A stretch of DNA of 64,000 bases from UBA4719 sp038249115 (lineage in GTDB: Bacteria > Actinomycetota > Actinomycetes > Actinomycetales > Dermatophilaceae): contig JBBRWQ010000004.1 in the NCBI GenBank assembly GCA_038249115.1, positions 13,080 to 77,079 on the forward strand, written 5' to 3'. Positions within the stretch are counted from its first letter, which is position 1; every line of letters starts with the position of its first letter. The position numbers and the translations under genes were made by a program. The notes beneath the pieces were generated by a model, which was not told the origin of the DNA, ran no database searches, and was given only the letters and a program-made list of their open reading frames with translations. This document shows positions 1-8,208 of this stretch, one piece after another.

Positions 1-1326
1 TGCCTCACTGCCGGTACCAAGTAGCAGCACGGCGAACTCGTCCCCACCAAGACGTGCACACAGGTCCTGAGGACGGGTCGCCTCCAGGAGGCGTGCCGCG
101 ACCTCACGCAGCAGGTCGTCACCTGCACGGTGGCCGAAGGCGTCGTTCACGTCCTTGAAGTCATCGAGGTCCACGAACAAGACGGTGGTCGCACCCGCAG
201 CCGCCGTCGCGACCGCGGTCGACAGCGCGGCGTAGAAGGAGCTCCGGTTGGCCAGGCCCGTGAGGCTGTCCAGCGTGACCTGCGCCCTCAGCTTCTGGAG
301 CACCTCACTGTTATGCAGCGCCAAGGTCACCTGGTTCGCCACGCTCCCGACGGCGTCGACCGCCTCGGCGGGGACGCCACCCGGTGAGCCGAGGAGCAAC
401 CACGCGCGCCCGTGCTCCTGGTGCACGTAGTGCATCGGCAAACAGGCCCACGCACACGCGATTCCCACCGCGGCATCCATCTCCTCATGGCTTCGAATCG
501 TTGCGGAGCCTGTTGCGTCGTCGTCGAGCACCGACAGGACGGCTGCGGGCAGCGTCGCGGGGACACCGACAAACCCGCCGGTCGCCCCGTCCACGCGCAG
601 CGCTGGGCCATCCCTGACCAGCTTCAAGATGCGCAGCCCGGGTATGGCCGCGCAGATCTGGGCGTTCGCCTCCCACGCGATGCGGCGGATCTCTGCCGCG
701 TCGATGACGTCCAACAGCTGTGAACCCACTGACCCATGCACCGCGTCAAGCCGCGCCGCCTGTGCCCGAGCTGCCAGGATCGAGGCAAGGCGTCGCACCA
801 CGAATACGGTCAGGAACATGGTCGGAAAGGGCGCCGCCAGCGTGCCGAGGGCAACGCCCCCGGTGTGCCCGAACAGGTAAGGCCACAGCGGGTGCACCGC
901 GCTCAGCGCACCCGCGTACAGAGCACATCGCAGCACGGCGCGGCCGCCCGAGCCGTACAAAGAGCGAAACCACAGCGCGGCGAAGACGACCCCCAGAACG
1001 GTGGTCAGCTCAGGACAGGTCAGGGCCAAGGCCGCCATGGCCACTGCATCCACCACGTCCATCGCCAACGGCGCGCTCCGCCGCAGGTACCCCGCGCCCC
1101 AGGACAACCCGAGAACCACTGCGCTGGCCACGGCGACAAGCAGCCTCGTGCTATTGCCTGCGAAGAGGGGCGCCGGCAACACGAGCAGAACGGACACCAA
1201 GGCGAGCACGGCGAACAGCCAACGCGTCGCTTCCTGAATATCCCCCGGCCGGCGAAGTCGCGCCGACATCCGTACAGCCGATACGGACAGTCGAGTGGGC
1301 ACGCCCAGCAGGTGTGTTCTGAACAT
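1..1326 (-). CDS. Membrane-anchored GGDEF protein (putative diguanylate cyclase), 3' end cut by window
   Basis: Reading from an ATG at 1326, the frame is open to base 1, so the C-terminus lies outside the window. The first ~170 residues are mostly hydrophobic (about four to five membrane helices). A middle region of ~150 residues resembles a GAF-like sensor, and the GGDEF domain follows (FVDLDDFKDVND, then RLGGDEFAVLL). RPED lies exactly five residues before GGDEF, matching the RxxD product-inhibition site of active diguanylate cyclases. The signature glycines and acidic residues are intact, so c-di-GMP synthesis is likely. An EAL domain beyond the edge cannot be excluded. The signal sensed by the N-terminus is unknown. 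Confidence 0.8.
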   Translation of the reverse strand, partial: MFRTHLLGVPTRLSVSAVRMSARLRRPGDIQEATRWLFAVLALVSVLLVLPAPLFAGNSTRLLVAVASAVVLGLSWGAGYLRRSAPLAMDVVDAVAMAALALTCPELTTVLGVVFAALWFRSLYGSGGRAVLRCALYAGALSAVHPLWPYLFGHTGGVALGTLAAPFPTMFLTVFVVRRLASILAARAQAARLDAVHGSVGSQLLDVIDAAEIRRIAWEANAQICAAIPGLRILKLVRDGPALRVDGATGGFVGVPATLPAAVLSVLDDDATGSATIRSHEEMDAAVGIACAWACLPMHYVHQEHGRAWLLLGSPGGVPAEAVDAVGSVANQVTLALHNSEVLQKLRAQVTLDSLTGLANRSSFYAALSTAVATAAAGATTVLFVDLDDFKDVNDAFGHRAGDDLLREVAARLLEATRPQDLCARLGGDEFAVLLLGTGSEA

Positions 1327-1469
1327 GCACGCTCCCTCTCGCTCGGTAGCCCAACTGACCGCGGAGGTCCCGTGGCTTTGTGCCCCCGCCTTGCAGCAGG
1401 TTTGCCCTTTCGTCGAATCCTCCGGACTCGACACCGAACCCGACGACATGCATTTCGTGGCCGAAATAT

Positions 1470-1844
1470 CTACCCATCCATGCTGGCATTCACCAATGGA
1501 TCAGATCCTGAGAATTGAAATATTGGTGCCCTTGAAAGATGCGCACCTTTCGAGTGGGCGGCCACCGCCGAGATCCCAGCGGACTTGTCGTTCATCAGAT
1601 CCTCGGCTGTGGCCGGACAGGTGGTGGTGAACGTTGCTGACGTGATCTCCGCTTCGAAGCGGCTCCCATCGCTGCGACGCATCCGAGCCTCTGCCATGAC
1701 GTGCCCGACCCGTCCACGCTCCGCGACCGCCAATCGCCACCGAGGGTCGCTGTTATCAGTGACACCAAGGCGCCCCACCGCGCAAACCTCTTCCTGTGTG
1801 AGGTCCAGAAGGTCCGTCAGCGCACGTGCTAAACACCGTCGGCA
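1470..1844 (-). pseudogene. PAS-domain remnant lacking a start
   Basis: The minus frame reads a PAS-like core: LLDLTQEEVCAVGRLGVTD, then DPRW, then EARMRRSDGSRFEAEITSA, the usual PAS pattern of helix, PxD/PRW turn and 'RRxDGsxFxxE' strands. The open frame upstream contains no ATG, GTG or TTG before the GTG at 1778, which would start in the middle of the domain, and a stop sits at the end of the DUF3566 gene. After residue ~75 the PAS pattern is lost and no effector domain follows. I read it as a decayed PAS protein, possibly related to the neighbouring GGDEF gene. A short expressed GTG-started ORF (1470-1778) remains possible. Confidence 0.5.
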
Positions 1845-1923
1845 ATGCGGCGCCTCCGAGGATCGGCACGGCGTGAGACGGAAAAGGGCCTCGGCGTCGA
1901 GGCCAGCGGAACTGCGGGCTATC

Positions 1924-2397
1924 TCAGTCGTCCGTCAGGGTGAGCTGAAGGCCGCCGACCAAGCTCGAGCACACGTTGTACAGAAAGGCGCCCAGCGTCG
2001 CGATCGCCGTCATCAGGATGACGTCGATGACACCGATGACAATCGACAGCGAGACCACGCGCCCCAGACCGATGTAGTCCATGAGGTCGAACGTGGAGCC
2101 GTTGCTGCTGTTCAGCACCTCTTCGACCGTGCGGTTGATGTCCGCGAAGACGCCCATGCCGGACAGGACCATCCACAGGGCTGCCACCATGACGACGCCA
2201 GCAATGCCGACGGCGACCGAGAGCAGGAACGACAACTTCATCACCGACCACGGATCAACCCGCGAGACGCTGAGCTTGACCCGACGAGGGGCCGTAGAGC
2301 GGGCTACCTGTGGTCGCGACGCTGCATCGGCGGTGCCGACATGACTCGGCGGGCCCGCAGCGTGGACCGGGGTGCCGACCTGACCTGCCGTACTCAC
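1924..2397 (-). CDS. DUF3566 transmembrane protein, coupled to gyrA
   Basis: 157 residues: a polar N-terminus of ~40 residues, then KLSVSRVDPWSVMKLSFLLS, the hallmark start of DUF3566, a first membrane helix (VAVGIAGVVMVAALWMVL), a loop, and a second helix region (VVSLSIVIGVIDVILMTAIATL) before a short tail. Actinobacteria carry this gene right after gyrA (Rv0007-type position). The GTG start overlaps the gyrA stop in GTGA, so it is translationally coupled to gyrase. Function is unknown; it is an inner-membrane protein. Family identification is firm, role is not. Confidence 0.85.
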   Translation of the reverse strand: MSTAGQVGTPVHAAGPPSHVGTADAASRPQVARSTAPRRVKLSVSRVDPWSVMKLSFLLSVAVGIAGVVMVAALWMVLSGMGVFADINRTVEEVLNSSNGSTFDLMDYIGLGRVVSLSIVIGVIDVILMTAIATLGAFLYNVCSSLVGGLQLTLTDD

Positions 2398-5024
2398 TCG
2401 CTGCCTCCCACAATGTCGTCCTCATCCTTCTTCGAAGCAACGGTACCCGTTTCGGCTGCGGATTCGAGCGCGTTCTCGGTCACGGTTGGTGCACCGGCGT
2501 CCGGCGTGACAGCAGGGTCAGCCCCGGACGCGACGTCGTCGCCCTCGTCCTCGTCCTCGATCCCACGGTCCGCGTTGCGCGCCACCGCCACGATCGAGTC
2601 GCCCTTGTCTGGCGTGGCGAACTGCACACCCATCGTATTGCGGCCGGTCCGCCTCACCTCATCGACTCGGGAGCGGACTATCTTGCCCTTCTCCATGACG
2701 ACCATGACCTCGTCCTCCTCGTCCACCGTGAGCGCGCCGACCAGGTCGCCGCCCCTCTCGGAGAGCTGGGCGACCCTGACACCCAGGATGCCGCGGCCCT
2801 TTGCCGTGTAGTCCGAGGCAAGGGACCGCTTGGCCAGACCGTTCTCGAACACCACGAACACGTCGGGGTCGGAGCCGTTCACGACCACGCTCATCGACAG
2901 CAGGTGGTCGCCGCGACGGAACCGCATGCCGGTCACGCCGCTGGTAGATCGGCCCATCGGGCGCAACGTGGTGTCGTCCGCGGTGAACCGGACCGACTGG
3001 CCCTTGACCGACACGAGCAACAGGTCATCGATCGCCGAGCCTACGTCGACGCCGACCAGCTCGTCGCCGTCACGCAGGTTGACCGCGATCAAGCCGCCGG
3101 ACCGGTTGGTGTCGTACTCCGAAAGGCGAGTCTTCTTGACCAGGCCGTTCCTGGTCGCGAGCACCAGGTAGGGATCGGTCACGTAGTCGCGCAGGGCCAG
3201 GACCTGGGCGATCTTCTCGCCGGGCTGGAAGGCCAGGAGGTTGGCGACGTGCTGCCCCTTGGAGTCACGACCGGACTCGGGCAGCTCGTAGGCCTTGGCG
3301 CGGTAGACGCGGCCCAGGTTGGTGAAGAACAACAGCCAGTGATGGGTTGTCGTGATGAAGAAGTGCTCCACGATGTCGTCACTGCGCAGTGACGCACCCC
3401 TCACACCCTTGCCGCCACGATGCTGCGACCGGTACAGGTCGACCTTGGTCCGCTTGGCATAACCGCCACGCGTGATCGTGACGACCACGTCGTCCTCGGG
3501 AATGAGGTCCTCCATGGACATGTCACCGTCGAAGGGCACGATCTTGGTGCGTCGGTCGTCGCCGTACTTGGCGACGATCTCAGCGAGCTCTTCACTGACG
3601 ATCGTGCGCTGGCGATCCGGCGAGGCCAGGATCGCGGTGAACTCATCGATCATCGCCTGCAGCTCGTCATGTCGGTCGATCAGCTTCTGGCGCTCGAGGG
3701 CAGCCAGACGCCGCAGCTGCATGTTGAGGATCGCCTGCGCCTGCAGCTCATCGATGCCGAGCAGCTCGATCAGTCCGTCGCGGGCGACCTCGACCGTGGC
3801 GGAGGCGCGGATCAAGGCGATGACCCGATCGAGCGCATCCAGGGCCTTGAGCAGCCCGCGCAGGATGTGAGCCTCTTCCTCGGCCTTGCGCAGCCGGAAG
3901 GCAGTCCGGCGCCGGATGACGTCCATCTGGTGCTCAACCCAGTGCCGGATGAACGCGCTCAGCGGCAAGGTGCGCGGCACCCCGTCGACCAGGGCCAGCA
4001 TGTTCGCGCCGAAGGTGGTCTGCAGCTGGGTGTGCTTGTAGAGGTTGTTGAGCACGACCTTGGCCACGGCGTCGCGCTTGAGCACGATCACCAGCCGCTG
4101 GCCGGTGCGCCCTGAGGTCTCGTCGCGAATGTCGGCGATCCCGGCCAGGCGGCCTTCCTTGACCAGCTCGGCGATCTTCTGCGCAAGGCTGTCCGGGTTG
4201 ACCTGGTAGGGCAGCTCGGTCACGACCAGGCAGATGCGGTTCTGGATCTCCTCGACCTCGACCACGGCACGCATGATGATCGAGCCGCGGCCGGTGCGGT
4301 AGGCGTCCTCAATGCCCTTGCGACCCAGGATGAGCGCACCGGTGGGGAAGTCCGGCCCCTGGATCTGGGTCATGACATAGGCGAGCAGCTCCTCGCGCTG
4401 GGCTTCGGGGTTCTGCAAGTACCACTGGACCCCGGCTGCCACCTCGCGCAGGTTGTGCGGCGGGATCTGGGTGGCCATGCCGACCGCGATGCCGGCCGAC
4501 CCATTGACCAGCAGGTTGGGGAACCGGCTCGGCAGGACCGTGGGCTCCTGGGTCTTGCCGTCGTAGTTGTCCTTGAACTCCACCGTGTCCTGGTCGATGT
4601 CACGGACCATCTCCATGGCGAGGGCCGCCATCCGGCACTCGGTGTATCGCGGCGCGGCGGCCGGGTCGTCACCGGGGGAGCCGAAGTTGCCCTGGCCGTC
4701 GACCAACGGGTAGCGCAGCGACCAGTCCTGCACCAGGCGCACCAACGCGTCATAGATCGAGGCGTCGCCATGGGGGTGGTACTGACCCATGACCTCACCG
4801 ACGACGCGTGAGCACTTGTTGTAGCCGCGGTCGGGACGGTAGCCCCCGTCATACATCGCATAGACGACCCTGCGGTGCACGGGCTTCATGCCGTCGCGCA
4901 CGTCGGGCAGCGCACGGCTGACGATGACCGTCATCGCGTAGTCGATGTAGCTGCGCTGCATCTCCAGGTTGATGTCGACCGGCTCGACACGGTCGGTCTC
5001 AATGATCGGCGGCTGCTCAGTCAC
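2394..5024 (-). CDS. gyrA: DNA gyrase subunit A
   Basis: 876 residues, usual length for actinobacterial GyrA. This is the breakage-reunion subunit of the A2B2 gyrase that introduces negative supercoils. The catalytic tyrosine is in AAPRYTECRMA (residue ~126). The quinolone-determining region reads HPHGDASIYDAL; Ala occupies the position of E. coli Ser83, as in mycobacteria. The C-terminal beta-pinwheel carries a GyrA-box-like QHRGGKGV (canonical QRRGGKG), and the protein ends in an acidic low-complexity tail. The GTG start follows an AAGGGA Shine-Dalgarno 8 bases upstream. It lies 69 bases after gyrB, and DUF3566 overlaps its stop, suggesting one transcript. Confidence 0.98.
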   Translation of the reverse strand: MTEQPPIIETDRVEPVDINLEMQRSYIDYAMTVIVSRALPDVRDGMKPVHRRVVYAMYDGGYRPDRGYNKCSRVVGEVMGQYHPHGDASIYDALVRLVQDWSLRYPLVDGQGNFGSPGDDPAAAPRYTECRMAALAMEMVRDIDQDTVEFKDNYDGKTQEPTVLPSRFPNLLVNGSAGIAVGMATQIPPHNLREVAAGVQWYLQNPEAQREELLAYVMTQIQGPDFPTGALILGRKGIEDAYRTGRGSIIMRAVVEVEEIQNRICLVVTELPYQVNPDSLAQKIAELVKEGRLAGIADIRDETSGRTGQRLVIVLKRDAVAKVVLNNLYKHTQLQTTFGANMLALVDGVPRTLPLSAFIRHWVEHQMDVIRRRTAFRLRKAEEEAHILRGLLKALDALDRVIALIRASATVEVARDGLIELLGIDELQAQAILNMQLRRLAALERQKLIDRHDELQAMIDEFTAILASPDRQRTIVSEELAEIVAKYGDDRRTKIVPFDGDMSMEDLIPEDDVVVTITRGGYAKRTKVDLYRSQHRGGKGVRGASLRSDDIVEHFFITTTHHWLLFFTNLGRVYRAKAYELPESGRDSKGQHVANLLAFQPGEKIAQVLALRDYVTDPYLVLATRNGLVKKTRLSEYDTNRSGGLIAVNLRDGDELVGVDVGSAIDDLLLVSVKGQSVRFTADDTTLRPMGRSTSGVTGMRFRRGDHLLSMSVVVNGSDPDVFVVFENGLAKRSLASDYTAKGRGILGVRVAQLSERGGDLVGALTVDEEDEVMVVMEKGKIVRSRVDEVRRTGRNTMGVQFATPDKGDSIVAVARNADRGIEDEDEGDDVASGADPAVTPDAGAPTVTENALESAAETGTVASKKDEDDIVGGSE

Positions 5025-5093
5025 AGTCCAGTTCCCTTATCTCTCAATGCGATTCAAACATTTTGTATGCCGTGTGCCCGGCGAGCGCTCGTG

Positions 5094-7184
5094 CTAGATG
5101 TCCAGGAAGCGAACGTCCCGGGCGTTGCGCTGGATGAAGCTGCGCCGGCTCTCGACGTCTTCGCCCATCAGAATCGCGAAGATCTCGTCCGCGGCCGCGG
5201 CGTCGTCCAGGGTGACCTGGAGCAGGATGCGGTGGTCGGGGTCCATGGTGGTCTCCCACAGCTCCTGGTAGTCCATCTCGCCCAGCCCCTTGTAGCGCTG
5301 GATGCCAGCGTCCTTGGGAAGTCGCCAGCCCTGGCTCTGCCCGACCTCGAGCATCGAGTCGCGCTCACGGTCGGAGTAGGCGTACTCGTGCGGGTGGTTG
5401 CTCCACTTGAGCCGGAACAGCGGAGGCTGCGCGAGGTAGACATAGCCGGCCTCGATCAGGGGGCGCATGAAGCGGAACAGCAGCGTCAACAGCAGGGTCC
5501 GGATGTGAAGGCCGTCCACATCAGCGTCAGCCATCAGGACGATCTTGTGATAGCGCGCCCTGGCCAGGTCGAAGTCCTCGCCGATGCCGGTGCCAAAGCC
5601 CGAGATGAGGGCCTGGACCTCGTTGTTGGCCAGCACCTTGTCGATGCGAGCCTTCTCGACATTGAGGATCTTTCCGCGGATCGGCAGGATCGCCTGGTTG
5701 TGCGGGTTGCGACCTCGTACCGCAGAACCACCCGCAGAGTCACCCTCGACGATGAAGACCTCACTGATCGTGGGGTCACTGCTCTGGCAGTCGCGGAGCT
5801 TGCCAGGAAGGCCTCCGGACTCGAGCAGGCCCTTGCGGCGCGTGGCCTCACGGGCCTTGCGGGCCGCCATCCGGGCGGCCGCCGCCTGAACCGACTTGCG
5901 GACGATGTCGCGCCCCTCATTGGGATGCGCGCTCAGCCAGTGGCCGAGCTCGTCGGTCATGGCGTGCTGGACGAATCCCTTGACCTCGGAGTTGCCGAGC
6001 TTGGTCTTGGTCTGCCCCTCGAACTGCGGCTCGGCCAGCTTGACCGAGATGACTGCCGTCAGGCCCTCGCGGATGTCGTCACCTGTGAGGTTCTCGTCCT
6101 TGTCCTTGAGGAGCTTCTGGTTGCGGGCGAAGTCGTTGACCAGCTTGGTCATCGCCGCCCGGAAGCCCTCTTCGTGGGTGCCGCCCTCGTGGGTGTTGAT
6201 GGTGTTGGCATAGGTGTGAACCGACTCGGAGTACGCGCTGGTCCACTGCAACGCCACCTCGAGCGACATGCGTTTCGTGGTGTCCTCAAGCTCGAAGGAG
6301 ATCACCTCGAGGTGCACCGGCTCGGAGCGTTTGGACGAGACCAGGTGCTTGACGTAGTCGACCAAGCCGTCCTCGTAGCGGTAGGAGACCGTGCGCGGCT
6401 TGGCGGGCTTGGCTTCAAGCTGGTCCTCGTCCAGCCCCTCGGCCGCGTCGTCGTCAACGGCCGCCTCGATGGCGCTAGGGCGCTCATCGGTCAGGGTGAT
6501 GGTCAGGCCCTTGTTCAGGAAAGCCATCTGCTGGAACCGGGCGCGCAGGGTCTCGTACTCATAGGTGGTGGTCTCGAAGATGTCGGGGCTGGCCCAGAAC
6601 GTGACCGTGGTGCCGGTCTCATCGGTGGCCTCGTCCATTGACAGGTCGTCTGCGGGCACACCCACCAGGAAGGTCTGGCGGAACACGTGGCCGCGTTGGC
6701 GGACCTCGATGTCGACCCGGTCCGAGAGTGCGTTGACCACGGAGATGCCGACGCCGTGCAGTCCACCGGAGACCGTGTATCCGGCACCGCCGAACTTGCC
6801 GCCGGCGTGCAGCTGGGTCAGCACGACCTCGACGGCCGGCTTGCCCTCGCCCTCCATGATTCCGGTCGGGATGCCGCGGCCGTTGTCGACGACCTTGACC
6901 CCGCCGTCAGGCCGCAGCGTGACTTCGATGTGGTCCGCGAACCCTGCGAGCGCCTCATCGACGGAGTTGTCGACGACCTCCCAGACCAGGTGGTGCAGAC
7001 CACGCTCGCCGGTGGAGCCGATGTACATGCTGGGGCGCTTGCGAACGGCCTCAAGCCCCTCGAGGACGGTGATGGCGCTCGCGTCGTAGGCCGGGCTCTT
7101 TGGTTTGGGTGCTGGTGCCGGGGGTGTTGGAGCCTTGGCTGCGCTCACGGGGTCGGGCTGGTTCTCTGGACTGACCTCGGACAC
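5094..7184 (-). CDS. gyrB: DNA gyrase subunit B
   Basis: 696 residues. This is the ATPase subunit of gyrase. The GHKL ATP-binding part shows VVDNSVDEAL, DNGRGIPTG and GGLHGVGISVVNALS; the transducer follows, and the TOPRIM domain has EGDSAGGSA and DADVDGLHIRT with the Mg-binding acidic residues. An acidic insertion (~residues 225-255) precedes RTVSYRYEDG. The N-terminal ~30 residues are Pro/Ala-rich and probably disordered. Start GTG at 7184 has AAGGAG five bases upstream. Upstream is a 367-base spacer rather than a tight recF-dciA-gyrB fusion, so gyrB likely has its own promoter. Confidence 0.98.
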   Translation of the reverse strand: MSEVSPENQPDPVSAAKAPTPPAPAPKPKSPAYDASAITVLEGLEAVRKRPSMYIGSTGERGLHHLVWEVVDNSVDEALAGFADHIEVTLRPDGGVKVVDNGRGIPTGIMEGEGKPAVEVVLTQLHAGGKFGGAGYTVSGGLHGVGISVVNALSDRVDIEVRQRGHVFRQTFLVGVPADDLSMDEATDETGTTVTFWASPDIFETTTYEYETLRARFQQMAFLNKGLTITLTDERPSAIEAAVDDDAAEGLDEDQLEAKPAKPRTVSYRYEDGLVDYVKHLVSSKRSEPVHLEVISFELEDTTKRMSLEVALQWTSAYSESVHTYANTINTHEGGTHEEGFRAAMTKLVNDFARNQKLLKDKDENLTGDDIREGLTAVISVKLAEPQFEGQTKTKLGNSEVKGFVQHAMTDELGHWLSAHPNEGRDIVRKSVQAAAARMAARKAREATRRKGLLESGGLPGKLRDCQSSDPTISEVFIVEGDSAGGSAVRGRNPHNQAILPIRGKILNVEKARIDKVLANNEVQALISGFGTGIGEDFDLARARYHKIVLMADADVDGLHIRTLLLTLLFRFMRPLIEAGYVYLAQPPLFRLKWSNHPHEYAYSDRERDSMLEVGQSQGWRLPKDAGIQRYKGLGEMDYQELWETTMDPDHRILLQVTLDDAAAADEIFAILMGEDVESRRSFIQRNARDVRFLDI

Positions 7185-7551
7185 GGTGCTCCTTTGGCTT
7201 CAAACGGTGGTCACAACATTCCGCGCGCGGCCCTTGGTGCATCTCGGTACGTCGCCGGGTTCAGGCACGGGAAGCGGCCACACCAGAAGAGTTGTCCGGG
7301 AGCCTCCGCGTCGTCCGACCCAGAACACCTCCCGGCACCTCATCAAGCAGGCCGCCGATTCGTTCTCCAGTCTAGCGGTCGGGACCGACAAGGTGCCTCT
7401 CAGGAGCCCCGTTAACGCCATTTTCCGGCAAAATACCCGGTAGTCCCTACTCCCCCTACGCAGCTGGGCCTCTCGCCGCCCGACTGAGCTCTTCACGCAG
7501 GGCCACCGTTGGTGCTGGCGCGCCAGTCGTCGAGCGTGCGCGTGTGGTGAG
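7185..7551 (-). promoter_or_regulatory. gyrB upstream spacer with possible promoter
   Basis: A 367-base stretch between dciA and gyrB without a convincing gene; open frames here are low-quality extensions. On the minus strand a TAGACT at 7374-7369 fits the actinobacterial -10 pattern TANNNT, about 185 bases before the gyrB start, but no clear -35 is spaced correctly. Gyrase genes are commonly supercoiling-regulated at this promoter; that is general knowledge and not visible here. Confidence 0.35.
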
Positions 7552-8208
7552 TCAGCCATATGTGTCGCGAGGGCCCGGGCCGGTCGACTTTCGGGGGCCC
7601 CGGCTCCAGGATGGTGCACTCGGACCCTGCACCCGGAGCTCGGTGACGGCGTCCTTGCCCACCTCGGACTCCAGTCGGCCAAGGATCGATGACGACATCA
7701 GCCGCATCTGGGTGGTCCACGCGGTCGAGTCCGCGCGAACCGTCAGGACTCCGTCGCTGAAGGTCACCGGCTTGCAGTGCTGGGCCACATCTGGGCCGAC
7801 GATCTCAGGCCAGCGTCCCATCACCGCGCCGACGGCAACATCCAGGTTCCATCCGCGATCAAGCAGAAGCCGGTCCATCTGGTCGCCGAGCAACGCTGGG
7901 TCGCGGCCTGAACCGGCAGAGTCCGGTAAGCCCCTGCCCTGCTGACCCTGGGTGCGGCGTTTGCGCAATGGCCTGCTGCCCGGTCGCAGCCCCTTGGACC
8001 GGGCGGCTTCACGAGCCCTGGCCAGCGCCGACGCCGCGGCCGTATCGGGCGTGTCGGGCATGTCCATGCCGGGCTCGTCGATGATGGCGGCGCCGCCGTC
8101 AGTCCCCGGCGCAACATCGGCTCCACCGGTGTTCGTCGCATCGGCTGTCTCCTCGTCGCTCACGCGCTTGCCGTGGCGCCCCCGGCCCCGCCGGTCGTCA
8201 GTCGTCAC
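7552..8208 (-). CDS. dciA: DciA-family (DUF721) helicase-loading protein
   Basis: 218 residues from GTG at 8208. The C-terminal half carries the DUF721/DciA core: DRGWNLDVAVGAVMGRWPEI, VGPDVAQHCKPVTFSDGVL, TVRADSTAWTTQMRLM. DciA proteins bind and load the replicative helicase DnaB in bacteria without DnaC/DnaI. The N-terminal ~100 residues are basic and disordered (RKRRTQGQQGRG). The frame is open further upstream into recF, but the GTG that overlaps the recF stop by 11 bases is preferred because homologues start just before the basic linker. Position after recF is the standard actinobacterial one (Rv0004 equivalent). Confidence 0.88.
   Translation of the reverse strand: MTTDDRRGRGRHGKRVSDEETADATNTGGADVAPGTDGGAAIIDEPGMDMPDTPDTAAASALARAREAARSKGLRPGSRPLRKRRTQGQQGRGLPDSAGSGRDPALLGDQMDRLLLDRGWNLDVAVGAVMGRWPEIVGPDVAQHCKPVTFSDGVLTVRADSTAWTTQMRLMSSSILGRLESEVGKDAVTELRVQGPSAPSWSRGPRKSTGPGPRDTYG

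Noticed and set aside
1585..2811. 408-codon plus-strand open frame across DUF3566 and the gyrA end
   Set aside because: It opposes clearly coding minus-strand genes; Arg/Asp/His-rich composition is that of an antisense shadow in GC-rich DNA.
4875..6641. 588-codon plus-strand open frame opposite gyrB
   Set aside because: Antisense shadow of gyrB; LV/D-rich periodic pattern and no motif.
2394..7184. Possible intein in gyrA or gyrB
   Set aside because: The active-site and TOPRIM regions are continuous and lengths are normal.
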